From contig NZ_CP097322.1 of the NCBI RefSeq assembly GCF_023515955.1, forward strand, positions 1,054,001-1,118,000: a DNA stretch of 64,000 nucleotides, read 5' to 3'. This DNA comes from Streptomyces sp. RerS4. GTDB taxonomy: Bacteria > Actinomycetota > Actinomycetes > Streptomycetales > Streptomycetaceae. Positions 34,356 through 42,534 of the stretch are shown here, piece by piece. The stretch's first letter is position 1, and every line of letters starts with the position of its first letter. The position numbers were made by a program, and so were the translations under genes. The notes below the pieces were generated by a model. The model was not told the DNA's origin. It ran no database searches and saw nothing but the letters and a program-made list of their open reading frames with translations.

Positions 34356-36447
34356 ACTCACCGACACCGCCGACACCGCAGAGGCCGCGACGCACTGCGC
34401 GTACTGCGCGCTCCAGTGCGCGACCGTGCTGCGCCGCGAGGGCGCGGAGGTCACCGTGCGCCCCGCCGATCCCGCCGAGGGCGGCCTGTGCCGCAAGGGC
34501 TGGACGGCCCCCGAGGTGCTGCGTGCCCCGGACCGGCTGCGCACCCCGCTGCTGCGCGGCGCCGACGGGCGACTCGCCCCCACCGACTGGGACACCGCGC
34601 TGGACTTCGTCGCGGACCGGCTGCGCGCACTGCGCGCCGAGCACGGCGCCGACGCGGTGGCCGTGTTCGGCAGCGGCGGGCTCACCAACGAGAAGGCCTA
34701 CCAGCTGGGGAAGTTCGCCCGGGTCGCCCTGGGCACCAGCCGGATCGACTACAACGGGCGCTTTTGCATGTCCTCGGCGGCGGCCGCCGGCAACGCCGCC
34801 TTCGGGCTCGACCGGGGCCTGCCCTTCCCCACCGCCGACCTCGGCCGGGCGGACGTGATCATGCTGGCGGGCGCCAACCCCGCCGAGACGATGCCCCCGC
34901 TCATGCGTCACCTCACGCGCGCCGACCTCATCGTGATCGACCCGCGCCGCACCCGTACCGCCGAATTGGCCGCACTGCACCTCCAGCCCGTGCCCGGCAC
35001 CGATCTGGCCCTGGCGCTGGGCCTGTTCCACCTCGCCGTCACCGAGAACCTGCTCGACAAGAGCTACGTCGACCGGCGCACCTCCGGCTTCGACGAGGCC
35101 TGGCAACGCGCCCTGCCCTGGTGGCCCGAACGGGTCGAGGCGATCACCGGGGTCCCCGTGGCCGACATGCGGCGGGCCGTCACCATGCTGGCCGAGGCCG
35201 GACGCCGCTACGTGCTCACCGGGCGCGGCGCCGAACAGCACAGCAAGGGCACCGACACGGTCGCCGCGTTCGTCAACCTGTCACTGGCCCTGGGCCTGCC
35301 CGGCCGGGAGGGCAGCGGCTACGGCTGCCTGACCGGGCAGGGCAACGGCCAGGGCGGCCGCGAGCACGGGCAGAAGGCCGACCAGCTGCCCGGCTACCGG
35401 ATGATCACCGACCCGGCGGCTCGCGCCCACGTCGCGGGCGTGTGGGGCGTGGACCCCGACACGCTGCCCGGACCCGGCCTCGACGCCTACCGGTTGCTCG
35501 ACTCCCTCGGCACGCCCGGCGGACCGAAGGCCATGCTGGTCTTCGGCTCCAACCCGGCGGTGTCCGCCCCGCGCGCCGGGCACATCGGCGACCGCCTGGC
35601 CGCGCTGGACCTGCTCGTCGTCGCCGACTTCGTCCCCTCCGAGACGGCCGTCATGGCGGACGTGGTGCTCCCCGTGACCCAGTGGGCGGAGGAGGAGGGC
35701 ACCCTGACCAACATGGAGGGACGGGTGCTGCGCCGCCGGCCCGTCCTCGCCCCGCCGCCGGGCGTGCGCACCGACCTGGAGGTGCTGCACGGCCTCGCGG
35801 TGCGCCTCGGGCAGGACCCCGCGCGCTTCCCCACGGCCCCCCGTACCGTCTTCGAGGAGCTGCGCCGGGCCTCCGCCGGGGGCCGCGCCGACTACGCGGG
35901 CGTGAGCTACGAACGCCTCGACGCGGGCGAGGAGTTGCACTGGCCGTGCCCCGCACCGGACGCCTCGGGGGCAGCGCATCCGGGCACGCCCCGGATGTTC
36001 CTGGACCGCTTCGCGCACCCCGACGGACGGGCCCGCTTCGCGGCCGTCGAGTACCGGGAGTCCGCGGAGGCGCCAGACGACGCGCTGCCGCTGTACGCGA
36101 CGACGGGCCGGGTCCTGGCCCACTACCAGTCCGGGGCGCAGACCCGTCGGGTGCCCGAGCTGGCCGCCGCCGCGCCGGAGGCCTTCGTGGAGGTGCATCC
36201 GGACACGGCGCGGCGGCACGGGCTCGTGGAGGGCGCGCTCGCCCGGGTGGTGTCGGTGCGCGGGGCCGTGGTGGCCCGCGTCCGCTGCGCCCCCGACCTG
36301 CGCACCGACACCGTGTTCCTGCCGTTCCACTTCCCCGGCGCCGGCCGGGCCAACCTCGTCACCGGGTCCGCGCGGGACCCGGTCAGCGGCATGCCGGAGT
36401 TCAAGCTGGCCGCCGTACGCGTCGAACCGTGGCAGGAGGCCTCGTGA
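34345..36447 (+). CDS. nasA: Assimilatory nitrate reductase, molybdopterin catalytic subunit
   Basis: A 700-residue enzyme that reduces nitrate to nitrite in the cytoplasm. The N-terminus binds a [4Fe-4S] cluster (CAYCALQC and then LCRKGW). The molybdenum-ligating Cys is in NGRFCMSSA near residue 142, which fits the NasA/NarB subclass. GQGNGQGGREHGQKADQLPGY near 333 and the C-terminal molydopterin-binding domain complete the protein. No signal peptide. It overlaps the transporter gene by 11 bases and the next reductase by 4 (GTGA), so the genes are translationally coupled. Confidence 0.9.
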   Translation: MSVELTDTADTAEAATHCAYCALQCATVLRREGAEVTVRPADPAEGGLCRKGWTAPEVLRAPDRLRTPLLRGADGRLAPTDWDTALDFVADRLRALRAEHGADAVAVFGSGGLTNEKAYQLGKFARVALGTSRIDYNGRFCMSSAAAAGNAAFGLDRGLPFPTADLGRADVIMLAGANPAETMPPLMRHLTRADLIVIDPRRTRTAELAALHLQPVPGTDLALALGLFHLAVTENLLDKSYVDRRTSGFDEAWQRALPWWPERVEAITGVPVADMRRAVTMLAEAGRRYVLTGRGAEQHSKGTDTVAAFVNLSLALGLPGREGSGYGCLTGQGNGQGGREHGQKADQLPGYRMITDPAARAHVAGVWGVDPDTLPGPGLDAYRLLDSLGTPGGPKAMLVFGSNPAVSAPRAGHIGDRLAALDLLVVADFVPSETAVMADVVLPVTQWAEEEGTLTNMEGRVLRRRPVLAPPPGVRTDLEVLHGLAVRLGQDPARFPTAPRTVFEELRRASAGGRADYAGVSYERLDAGEELHWPCPAPDASGAAHPGTPRMFLDRFAHPDGRARFAAVEYRESAEAPDDALPLYATTGRVLAHYQSGAQTRRVPELAAAAPEAFVEVHPDTARRHGLVEGALARVVSVRGAVVARVRCAPDLRTDTVFLPFHFPGAGRANLVTGSARDPVSGMPEFKLAAVRVEPWQEAS

Positions 36448-37907
36448 GCACGACCGAACACCGCGCCGACGAGCCCGTGGTGGTCGTCGGCAACGGGCCG
36501 GCGGCGCACCGTTTCGTGGAAACGCTGCGCCGGCGTGGCCACCAAGGTCCGGTGACCGTACTCGGGGCCGAGCCCGACGCCGCGTACCACCGGCCCCTGC
36601 TGCTGTCGGTCCTCGACGGCACGCTGCCGCCGGGGGCCTTGGGCCTGGCGCCGCCGCCGGACGGCGTACACGTGCGCACCTCGGCCGTCGTGACCGGCAT
36701 CGACCGGCGCCGCCGCCTGGTGCGCACGGCCGACGGCACCGAGGTTCCGTACGGGTTACTCGTGTTGGCCACCGGGTCCCGCTCGCGGCCGCCCGGCTTC
36801 GACGGCCCCGGGGTGCGTACCCTGCGCACCCTGTCGGATGTCGCGCCGCTCCCCGAGGGGCCGGTGGTGATCGCCGGGGGCGGGTTGCGCGGCGTGGCCG
36901 CCGCTGCCGCCCTACGACGGGCCGGGCACGAGGTGAGCCTCGTCCACCCCGGGCCGCACCCGGCCCACCACGACCTCGACGGCCCCGCCGCCGCCCTCGT
37001 CGCCGACGCCCTGGAGCGTGCCGGGGTGGCGCTGGAGCTCGGACGGCGCGTCGTCGGCCGGGAGGAGGGCAAGGCCCTGCTGGACGACGGCCGGCTGTCG
37101 GCGGCGGCGACGCTGCTGGTGTGCGCCGGCGAGGTCCCCCGGACGGGTCCGGCGCGGGCGGCGGGCCTGCCGGTGCGCCGGGGGGTCCTGGTGGACGACC
37201 GGCTGCGCACGCGTGACCCGTACGTCTTCGCCATCGGCGACTGCGCCGAACCCGTCGGGGCGCGCCCCGCGCACTCCCTGGCGTCCGCGTGGGAGCAGGC
37301 CGACGCGCTCGCGACGTTCCTGACCGGCGGGGCCGGCCGGTACCGGCCGGCCCGCCGGGTGCTCCGCCCGGTCCTCGCCGGCCTGGACCTGACGGTGGTC
37401 GGCCCGCGCGGCGCCCTCGACGGCGATCCGGTGGAGGGCGAGGAGGGGGTCACGCTGTCCGACCCGGCCCGCGGCCGGTACGCCCGGCTGCTGCTGCGCG
37501 GGGAACGGATCCACGCCGGCGTCGTCGTCGGCCTCCCGCGCGCCGGCGCCGGCGTCGGCCGGCTGTACGCCGAGGACCGCCCGGTGCAGAGCGACCGGCT
37601 GGCGCTGCTGCTCGGCGCGACCGGCGGCTACGCCGCGTCGGGGGAACTCCCGGAGACGGCCGTGATCTGCCAGTGCAACGGAGTGACCGTCAAGACCCTG
37701 ACCTCTGCCTGGCGGCAGGGCGCGCGCGAGCTGCCCGCGCTGGCCGCCGCGACCCGCGCCACCACCGGCTGCGGCACCTGCGGGCCGGCGGTCGGCCGGC
37801 TGTGCGAGCGGCTCGCCCGAACGCCGGACGGGGCCGATCCCGACGGGGCCGCGCGGGCCGAGCCCGCCGGGGCCGCGGAACCCACGAAAGGACACGCGCA
37901 CGCATGA
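36444..37907 (+). CDS. FAD/NAD(P)H reductase with C-terminal [2Fe-2S] (BFD-like) domain, nitrate reductase electron donor
   Basis: A 487-residue protein. It has a pyridine-nucleotide-disulfide-reductase fold (GNGPAAHRFVE at the start, LATGSRSRPPG near 110, AGGGLRGVAAA near 148, FAIGDCAEP near 260). It ends with a bacterioferritin-associated-ferredoxin-like iron-sulfur domain (ICQCNGVTVKTL..CGTCGP, residues 408-450). This fits the NasB-like module that carries electrons from NAD(P)H to the nitrate reductase. It overlaps both neighbours by 4 bases. Codon 105 is TTA (36756-36758), unusual for a primary metabolism gene in Streptomyces. Confidence 0.85.
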   Translation: MSTTEHRADEPVVVVGNGPAAHRFVETLRRRGHQGPVTVLGAEPDAAYHRPLLLSVLDGTLPPGALGLAPPPDGVHVRTSAVVTGIDRRRRLVRTADGTEVPYGLLVLATGSRSRPPGFDGPGVRTLRTLSDVAPLPEGPVVIAGGGLRGVAAAAALRRAGHEVSLVHPGPHPAHHDLDGPAAALVADALERAGVALELGRRVVGREEGKALLDDGRLSAAATLLVCAGEVPRTGPARAAGLPVRRGVLVDDRLRTRDPYVFAIGDCAEPVGARPAHSLASAWEQADALATFLTGGAGRYRPARRVLRPVLAGLDLTVVGPRGALDGDPVEGEEGVTLSDPARGRYARLLLRGERIHAGVVVGLPRAGAGVGRLYAEDRPVQSDRLALLLGATGGYAASGELPETAVICQCNGVTVKTLTSAWRQGARELPALAAATRATTGCGTCGPAVGRLCERLARTPDGADPDGAARAEPAGAAEPTKGHAHA

Positions 37908-39109
37908 CACGCACCCTGGTCGTCGTCGGCTACGGGATGACGGCACACCGGCTCGTGGAACACCTACGGGCCGGTGACCGGTCCGCCCGATGGCGGATCG
38001 TCGTCGCCGCCGAGGAATCGCGCCCCGCGTACGATCGCGTGGCGCTCTCGTCGTATCTGGACGGAAAAAGCGCGGAAGACCTCCTCCTGGCCGGCCCCGA
38101 CGTGGCCGGCGATCCGCGCGTCGACGTCCGGCTGTCCTCCCCGGTCGTCTCGGTGGACCGCGGGGCCCGCACGGTGACCTTCGCCGACGGTCCGGCCGTC
38201 CGCTACGACGCCCTCGTCCTGGCCACCGGCTCACGGCCGTTCGTACCGCCCGTCCCGGGTCACGACCTGCCCGGCGCGTTCACGTACCGCACCTTCGACG
38301 ATCTCGACGCGCTGCGGGAGGCCTCCGTGCCGGGCGCCGCCGGGGTGGTGATCGGGGGCGGGCTGCTCGGCCTGGAGGCCGCGCAGGCGCTGCGTTCGCT
38401 GGGCATGCGCCCCCATGTGGTGGAGCTGTCCCCGCACCTGATGCCCCTCCAGATCGACGAGGGCGGCGGCGCGGTACTGGCCCGGCTCGTCGGCGAACTC
38501 GGCATGACCGTGCACTGCGGGGTGAGCGTGGCCTCCGTGGACGCGGGCCCCGAGGGCCTGGTGCGCGGGGTGACGCTGTCCGACGGCACCGTCCTCGATG
38601 CCCGTACCGTGGTGTTCTCGGCGGGGGTGCGCCCCCGCGACGAGCTCGCCGGCCCGGCCCGCCTGGAGCGCGGCGAGCGCGGCGGCTTCCTGGTGGACGC
38701 CTTCTGCCGCACCGCCGACGAGCGTGTCTGGGCGATCGGCGAGTGCGCGGCCGTCGAGGGCCGCTGCCACGGCCTGGTGGCCCCGGGTTACCTGATGGCC
38801 GAGAGCGTGGCCCGCCAGCTGCTGGCGGGGCCGCCCGCCGCCCCGTTCCCGGGCGCGGACACCTCGGCGAAGCTCAAGGTGTTCGGGGTGGAGGTGGCCG
38901 GCTTCGGCGACGTCCACGCCCGTACGGAGGGCGCGTTGTCCTTCGTACGGGAGGACCGCGCGGCCGCCACGTACGCGAAGCTCGTCCTCTCCCCCGACGG
39001 CCGCACCCTCCTGGGCGGCGTCCTGGCCGGCGACGCCCACGCCTACGGCGAGCTGCGCGCGATGCTGGGCCACCAACTCACCGGCCCCCCGGACCTCCTG
39101 CTGGCCTGA
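37904..39109 (+). CDS. NirB-N-terminal-like NAD(P)H/FAD oxidoreductase lacking the siroheme part
   Basis: A 401-residue flavoprotein equal to the N-terminal module of NADH-nitrite reductase NirB: VVVGYGMTAHRLVEHL, AYDRVALSSYLDG, LATGSRPFVPPVPG, IGGGLLGLEAA and AIGECAAVEG. Full NirB (over 800 residues) continues with iron-sulfur and siroheme domains; here the protein ends exactly after the FAD module. The stop lies 4 bases before a terminator arm, so the shortness is probably native and not made by the IS insertion that follows. It overlaps the previous gene (ATGA) and is likely a nitrate-reductase electron-transfer partner. Confidence 0.8.
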   Translation: MTRTLVVVGYGMTAHRLVEHLRAGDRSARWRIVVAAEESRPAYDRVALSSYLDGKSAEDLLLAGPDVAGDPRVDVRLSSPVVSVDRGARTVTFADGPAVRYDALVLATGSRPFVPPVPGHDLPGAFTYRTFDDLDALREASVPGAAGVVIGGGLLGLEAAQALRSLGMRPHVVELSPHLMPLQIDEGGGAVLARLVGELGMTVHCGVSVASVDAGPEGLVRGVTLSDGTVLDARTVVFSAGVRPRDELAGPARLERGERGGFLVDAFCRTADERVWAIGECAAVEGRCHGLVAPGYLMAESVARQLLAGPPAAPFPGADTSAKLKVFGVEVAGFGDVHARTEGALSFVREDRAAATYAKLVLSPDGRTLLGGVLAGDAHAYGELRAMLGHQLTGPPDLLLA

Positions 39110-39112
39110 GAC

Positions 39113-39147
39113 CTCACCACACCACACGAAAGCGGCGCCCCCCCGTC
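39113..39147. repeat. Left arm of a large inverted repeat split by the IS element
   Basis: This 35-base arm starts CTCACCACACCACACGAAAG and mirrors 40978-41010 with one substitution and a 2-3 base length difference near the inner end. Joined without the element, the arms would form a single hairpin of about 30 bp between the convergent NirB-like and MFS genes, i.e. a bidirectional terminator. Confidence 0.65.
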
Positions 39148-39151
39148 CTAG
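39148..39151. repeat. CTAG flanking the IS, left (possible target duplication)
   Basis: CTAG directly precedes the left terminal repeat; the same CTAG follows the right terminal repeat at 40974-40977. This fits a 4-base target duplication, although CTAG could also be part of the element ends. Confidence 0.5.
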
Positions 39152-39209
39152 ATGATCGATTCCAAGGGATCGGCTGCGCGTATGGGGCGGGGGAGCCCAA
39201 CGTCAGTGT

Positions 39210-40123
39210 GTGAAGACAGAGTTGGACTCCCTCGCGACCGCACTTTACGTGAAGACCGACGACCTGCTGAAGGCGTCGCCGCATCTTGCACCCTGGCGTC
39301 CGGTCGTCGGGATTACTCCGCGGCTGACCGATGCCGAGCTGGTCACGCTCGCGATGATGCAGGCCACGCTCGGCGTCACCTCCGAGGCCAGGTGGCTCCG
39401 CCATGCCCACGCTCACCTGCGGCATCTCTTCCCCTACCTGCCGAAGCAGCCTGGCTACAACAAGCGACTGCGCAAGGCCGCCGAGCTGCTTCGCCGGGTC
39501 ACCCAGACCCTGGCCACCGACACCTCCGTGTGGAGCGACGACGTGTGGATCGTGGACTCCACCCCCGTGGAGTGCGGCCGCTCCCGGGAGACCGTCAAAC
39601 GCTCCGACCTGGCCGGATGGGCCCAATACGGTACTGCGCGAGCCACAGCCGCTTCTTCTGGGGCCTTCGGCTGCACCTGGTGTGCACCCTCCAGGGCCTG
39701 CCGGTCGCCTTCGCCCTCACCGGAGCGAACGCAGACGAACGCGAGACCCTGCTGGACCTGCTCGCGGCCGAACAGCGCCTCGTCGCCGCCCGGCCCGGCC
39801 AGACGCTGATCGGCGACAAGAACTACTTCGGCCGCGACTTTGAGCGTCAGTTGGCCGAGCAGGGCATCCGGCTGCTGCGGCCGGCCCGGAAGGGCGAGCC
39901 AGAGAGGCCCGGCGCACCACTGTTCAAGCCCTTGCGGCAGGTCATCGAATCGGTCAACGAGACCTTCAAGGGCCAACTCGACCTCGAACAGCACCGAGGG
40001 CGCACACCCGGCGGTGTCATCGCCCGCGTCATGCAGCGCATCCTCGCGCTCACGGCCGCGATCTGGCACAACGACCACACAGACCAGCCCGTGCTGCGCT
40101 CACTGACCGCCTACGACCACTGA
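39210..40123 (+). pseudogene. IS982-family transposase, frameshifted
   Basis: The N-terminal half reads from GTG 39210 (ALYVKTDDLLKASPHLAPWRP, then VDSTPVECGRSRETVKRSDLAGWAQYG with the first catalytic Asp). The C-terminal half (YCASHSRFFWGLRLHL, ALTGANADERE, GDKNYFGRD, VIESVNETFKG) continues in another frame. The switch is at about 39632, where one base appears missing in GGT-AC (a T would restore QYGYC). It could be a decay mutation, a sequencing error, or a -1 programmed shift. The DDE residues are otherwise present across the two halves. Confidence 0.8.
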
Positions 40124-40200
40124 CCCTGTCCGTTGCCGACGGTACCGGGCCGTCTGTCACTGAATTACCGCTGGGCGGGCGCTCCCTCAGCGATCTCTGC

Positions 40201-40737
40201 TCAGCGGCGCGGGGTGCGATGGCGGCGGTGATAGGAGATGGTGACGGCGGCGAGGAGCGGGCCCCAGAGGAACAGGGGTAGGTAGAGGATGCCGACCACA
40301 AGGCTTCCGGTGGGTGTCATGTCGTCGTGCGGAAAGGTCCACCACCAGGGGGTGAAGGCCCAGAGTACGGTCAGGGCCGCCGCGCCGAGGGCGGCAGGGA
40401 CCACGGCGGCCATGGGGCGGACTCTTCGCCCTCCGACCAGCGGTATCCAGTGGGGCGCGACCTCGCCCCATGGCCGTACCAGACCGATCGTGAGGAAGGC
40501 TGCGAGCTCGCAGAGCACGCTGAGTGTCAGCATCCATACCTTCGCGCCTATCGTCTGGAAGCTCTCGAAGCCAACGTCGGTGTATCCGGCCGGGTATCCG
40601 AGCACCAGGGCAATGCGCCACAGTCCGCTCGGCAGGACCACCCATGTCGTCAGATGCGCAGCGCAGACAGCCCAGCGGGGCGGCGCCGCTGCGGAGATGA
40701 CCGTCGAGTCGCTCGTTTGAATGCTCATGCCACACAT
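40201..40737 (-). CDS. Small membrane protein carried inside the IS element
   Basis: An unrecognised protein of about 178 residues with four predicted membrane helices (near residues 20-40, 58-80, 95-120 and 140-165), a tryptophan-rich loop (FTPWWWTFPHDD) and a basic C-terminus (HRRHRTPRR). It is similar in look to DUF-type membrane proteins found across actinobacteria, but no function is known. ATG 40737 is preceded by GGGGG; ATG 40728 is an alternative. Its position between the transposase and the right terminal repeat makes it a passenger gene of the element. Confidence 0.6.
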   Translation of the reverse strand: MCGMSIQTSDSTVISAAAPPRWAVCAAHLTTWVVLPSGLWRIALVLGYPAGYTDVGFESFQTIGAKVWMLTLSVLCELAAFLTIGLVRPWGEVAPHWIPLVGGRRVRPMAAVVPAALGAAALTVLWAFTPWWWTFPHDDMTPTGSLVVGILYLPLFLWGPLLAAVTISYHRRHRTPRR

Positions 40738-40808
40738 CGTCACGCGCCCCCAAACAGACTTCATCACCCTGCGCGATGGACTCAGACGGCCCTGTGGAGC
40801 GAGAGCGG

Positions 40809-40844
40809 GACGGTGGCCTCCCCCGCGTGGGGGAGGCCACCGTC
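40809..40844. terminator. 16-bp perfect hairpin inside the IS element
   Basis: GACGGTGGCCTCCCCC pairs fully with its complement over the 4-base loop GCGT, upstream of the passenger membrane gene. It would insulate that gene from transcription entering through the right end of the element. Confidence 0.65.
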
Positions 40845-40973
40845 ATCCTCCGAAGCCATGGCCTCCGCGAAGCCTGCCGCGCTTCTTTGGCAGGCGGTCA
40901 GCCAGCGGCGGTTGGGTTCCGCGACAAACATGCTGGATTCATTGACAAGGGACAGACCCCTTGGAATCGATCA

Positions 40974-40977
40974 TCTA
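40974..40977. repeat. CTAG flanking the IS, right
   Basis: Matches the CTAG at the left end of the element (39148-39151); probable 4-base target duplication. Confidence 0.5.
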
Positions 40978-41010
40978 GACGGAGGGCGCCGCTTTCGAGT
41001 GGTGTGGTGA
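40978..41010. repeat. Right arm of the hairpin split by the IS element
   Basis: Complementary to 39113-39147 apart from one substitution and a short length difference in the C-rich part. See the left arm entry. Confidence 0.65.
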
Positions 41011-41024
41011 GGACACGCGAAAAG

Positions 41025-41059
41025 ACCGGACGCGACTTCGCGGTGCGAAGTCGCGTCCG
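41025..41059. terminator. 16-bp perfect terminator hairpin after the MFS gene
   Basis: CCGGACGCGACTTCGC and its complement flank the 3-base loop GGT, 49 bases beyond the stop of the leftward MFS exporter gene. Confidence 0.7.
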
Positions 41060-41107
41060 GCTGTCCGCCCCGCCCGCGGGGGACGGTTGTGTGTACGGGG
41101 CGGACGG

Positions 41108-42352
41108 TCAGTGGGCCGCGGCGGGTGCGTGCTCGGCGGCCTGGTCGGCGGGGGCGGAGGCAGCGGGGGCTCCGCTGCGGCGGCCGACCACCAGGAGGGT
41201 GACGAGGGCCAGGCCGGCGCCGATGTACAGGACGCTGACGGTGGCCAGGTTGTCCACCGCGAAGCCGCCGAAGAGGGCGCCGAGGGCGATGGAGAGGTTG
41301 AAGGTGGAGACGTAGAGGGAGGAGGCGGCCTCGGTCGCCTCGGGGGCGGCGTCGAGGATCCAGGTCTGGAAGGTCACCGGGACGGCTCCGTAGCCCAGGC
41401 CCCACAGGACCAGGACGATCGCGGCCGTCAGGGTGGTGTTGCCCACGAAGGCGAGGAGCAGCATGGCGACGGTGAGGACCACCGCGATGCCGACGACGGT
41501 CTGGCGCAGCCGCTTGGCGATGAGGGCGCCGGCGATGAAGTTGCCGGTGATGCCCGCCACTCCGAAGATCAGCAGCAGCACACCGATCATGCTGTCGCTC
41601 ACGCCGTCGTCCTGGAGGAGCGGGCGGACGAACGTGTAGGCGAGGAAGTGGCCGGTGATGACGAGGAAGGTGATCGCGATGCCGATGCGGACGCCGGCGT
41701 TGCTCTTCCACACCTTGGGCAGGTCACCGAAGGTGATGGTGCGTTCGGCGGGGACCTTCGGCATCAGGAACACCATGGCGGCGAGGGCGACGAGGGCGAG
41801 CCCGCCGACGGCGGCGAAGGCGGTGCGCCAGCCGGAGAGGTCTCCGAGGAAGGTGCCGGTGGGCACGCCGAGGACGGACGCGGTCTCGACGCCGCCGAAG
41901 ATGACGGCGGTGGCGCGGGCCACGTGGCGTTCGGGCACGAGGCGCAGGGCGATGCCGCCGGCGATGGACCAGAAGCCACCGACGCTGATGCCGATGAGGA
42001 AGCGGGCGACGAGGACGATGGCGAAGCTGGTCGCGAAGGCGGAGGCGAGGTTCGCGAGGCCCACGATGGCGATCAGGATGGCCAGGACGAGCCGGCGGTC
42101 GAACTTCCCTGTGGCGACGGTGACCAGCGGCGCGGAGATCGCGGCGACCAGGCCGGGGATGGTGACCATGAGGGCCGCGGTGCCCTCGGAGACGTCGAGG
42201 GCGGAGCCGACCGGGGTGAGCAGGCCCACGGGCAGCAGTTCGGAGGTCATCAGGGAGAAGATGCCGAGGGTCACGGCCAGGACGGCGAGCCAGCCGCGGA
42301 CGGCGGACGGCTCCTTCCCGGGGGTGGCCGGTACGGATTCGAGCGTGGTCAC
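41108..42352 (-). CDS. MFS transporter, DHA1 drug-efflux type (AraJ/Cmx-like)
   Basis: A 414-residue transporter with twelve predicted helices. The N-terminal block SELLPVGLLTPVGSALDVSEGTAALMVTIPG and ARFLIGISVGGFWSIAGG match the arabinose-efflux/chloramphenicol-exporter group of MFS proteins. It lies at the inner edge of the biosynthetic region and could export the product, but such exporters are common everywhere. GTG 42352 was chosen with AAGGA 9 bases upstream. The C-terminus is an Ala/Pro-rich tail. Confidence 0.8.
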   Translation of the reverse strand: MTTLESVPATPGKEPSAVRGWLAVLAVTLGIFSLMTSELLPVGLLTPVGSALDVSEGTAALMVTIPGLVAAISAPLVTVATGKFDRRLVLAILIAIVGLANLASAFATSFAIVLVARFLIGISVGGFWSIAGGIALRLVPERHVARATAVIFGGVETASVLGVPTGTFLGDLSGWRTAFAAVGGLALVALAAMVFLMPKVPAERTITFGDLPKVWKSNAGVRIGIAITFLVITGHFLAYTFVRPLLQDDGVSDSMIGVLLLIFGVAGITGNFIAGALIAKRLRQTVVGIAVVLTVAMLLLAFVGNTTLTAAIVLVLWGLGYGAVPVTFQTWILDAAPEATEAASSLYVSTFNLSIALGALFGGFAVDNLATVSVLYIGAGLALVTLLVVGRRSGAPAASAPADQAAEHAPAAAH

Positions 42353-42451
42353 GGTGTCATTCCTTCGTCGGCGGTCCCCCTCAGGTGCCGGGAGACGGAA
42401 TTCGGGGTGGTGCGCGGGGACGGGTGGTGCGGGGGGTTTCGGGCATGGCAG

Positions 42452-42489
42452 GGGCGGTGGCCTGGCCTGGCAGGCGGAGGCCACCGCCC
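42452..42489. terminator. 12-bp hairpin after the AhpD-like gene
   Basis: GGGCGGTGGCCT and its complement are separated by 14 bases, 46 bases beyond the stop of the leftward AhpD-like gene. It also lies in the leader of the MFS gene. Confidence 0.5.
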
Positions 42490-42534
42490 TGGTTCGTCGC
42501 TATGGGGTCTGGGAGGGTTCGGGGACCGGGTGGC

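Larger units (their letters stand above)
39152..40973. mobile_element. IS982-like element, 1.8 kb, with passenger gene
   Basis: Perfect 17-bp terminal inverted repeats ATGATCGATTCCAAGGG (39152-39168) and its complement (40957-40973) bound the segment, flanked by CTAG on both sides. Inside are an IS982-type transposase with a frameshift, a leftward membrane-protein gene, a strong hairpin and about 110 bases without a recognised gene. Classical IS982 elements are near 1 kb with one gene, so this is a longer, probably composite or passenger-carrying form. By eye the segment from 40130 is less GC-rich than its surroundings. Confidence 0.75.
40738..41107. other. Gap holding IS right end and terminators, no gene recognised
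   Basis: This 370-base stretch contains a hairpin (40809-40844), the IS right terminal repeat (40957-40973), the right arm of the split terminator (40978-41010) and a second terminator (41025-41059). A short open frame from ATG 40858 runs across the IS end but has no recognisable content. Confidence 0.5.

Noticed and set aside
31086..34688. A minus-strand open frame of 1200 codons opposite the CreD, NarK and nitrate reductase genes
   Set aside because: It is a GC-bias shadow: low-complexity Arg/Gly/Gln-rich translation, no domains, and the plus-strand genes beneath have clear families.
37904..39109. NirB-like gene considered as truncated by the IS insertion
   Set aside because: Its stop lies before the terminator arm that precedes the element, so the gene ended there before the insertion.
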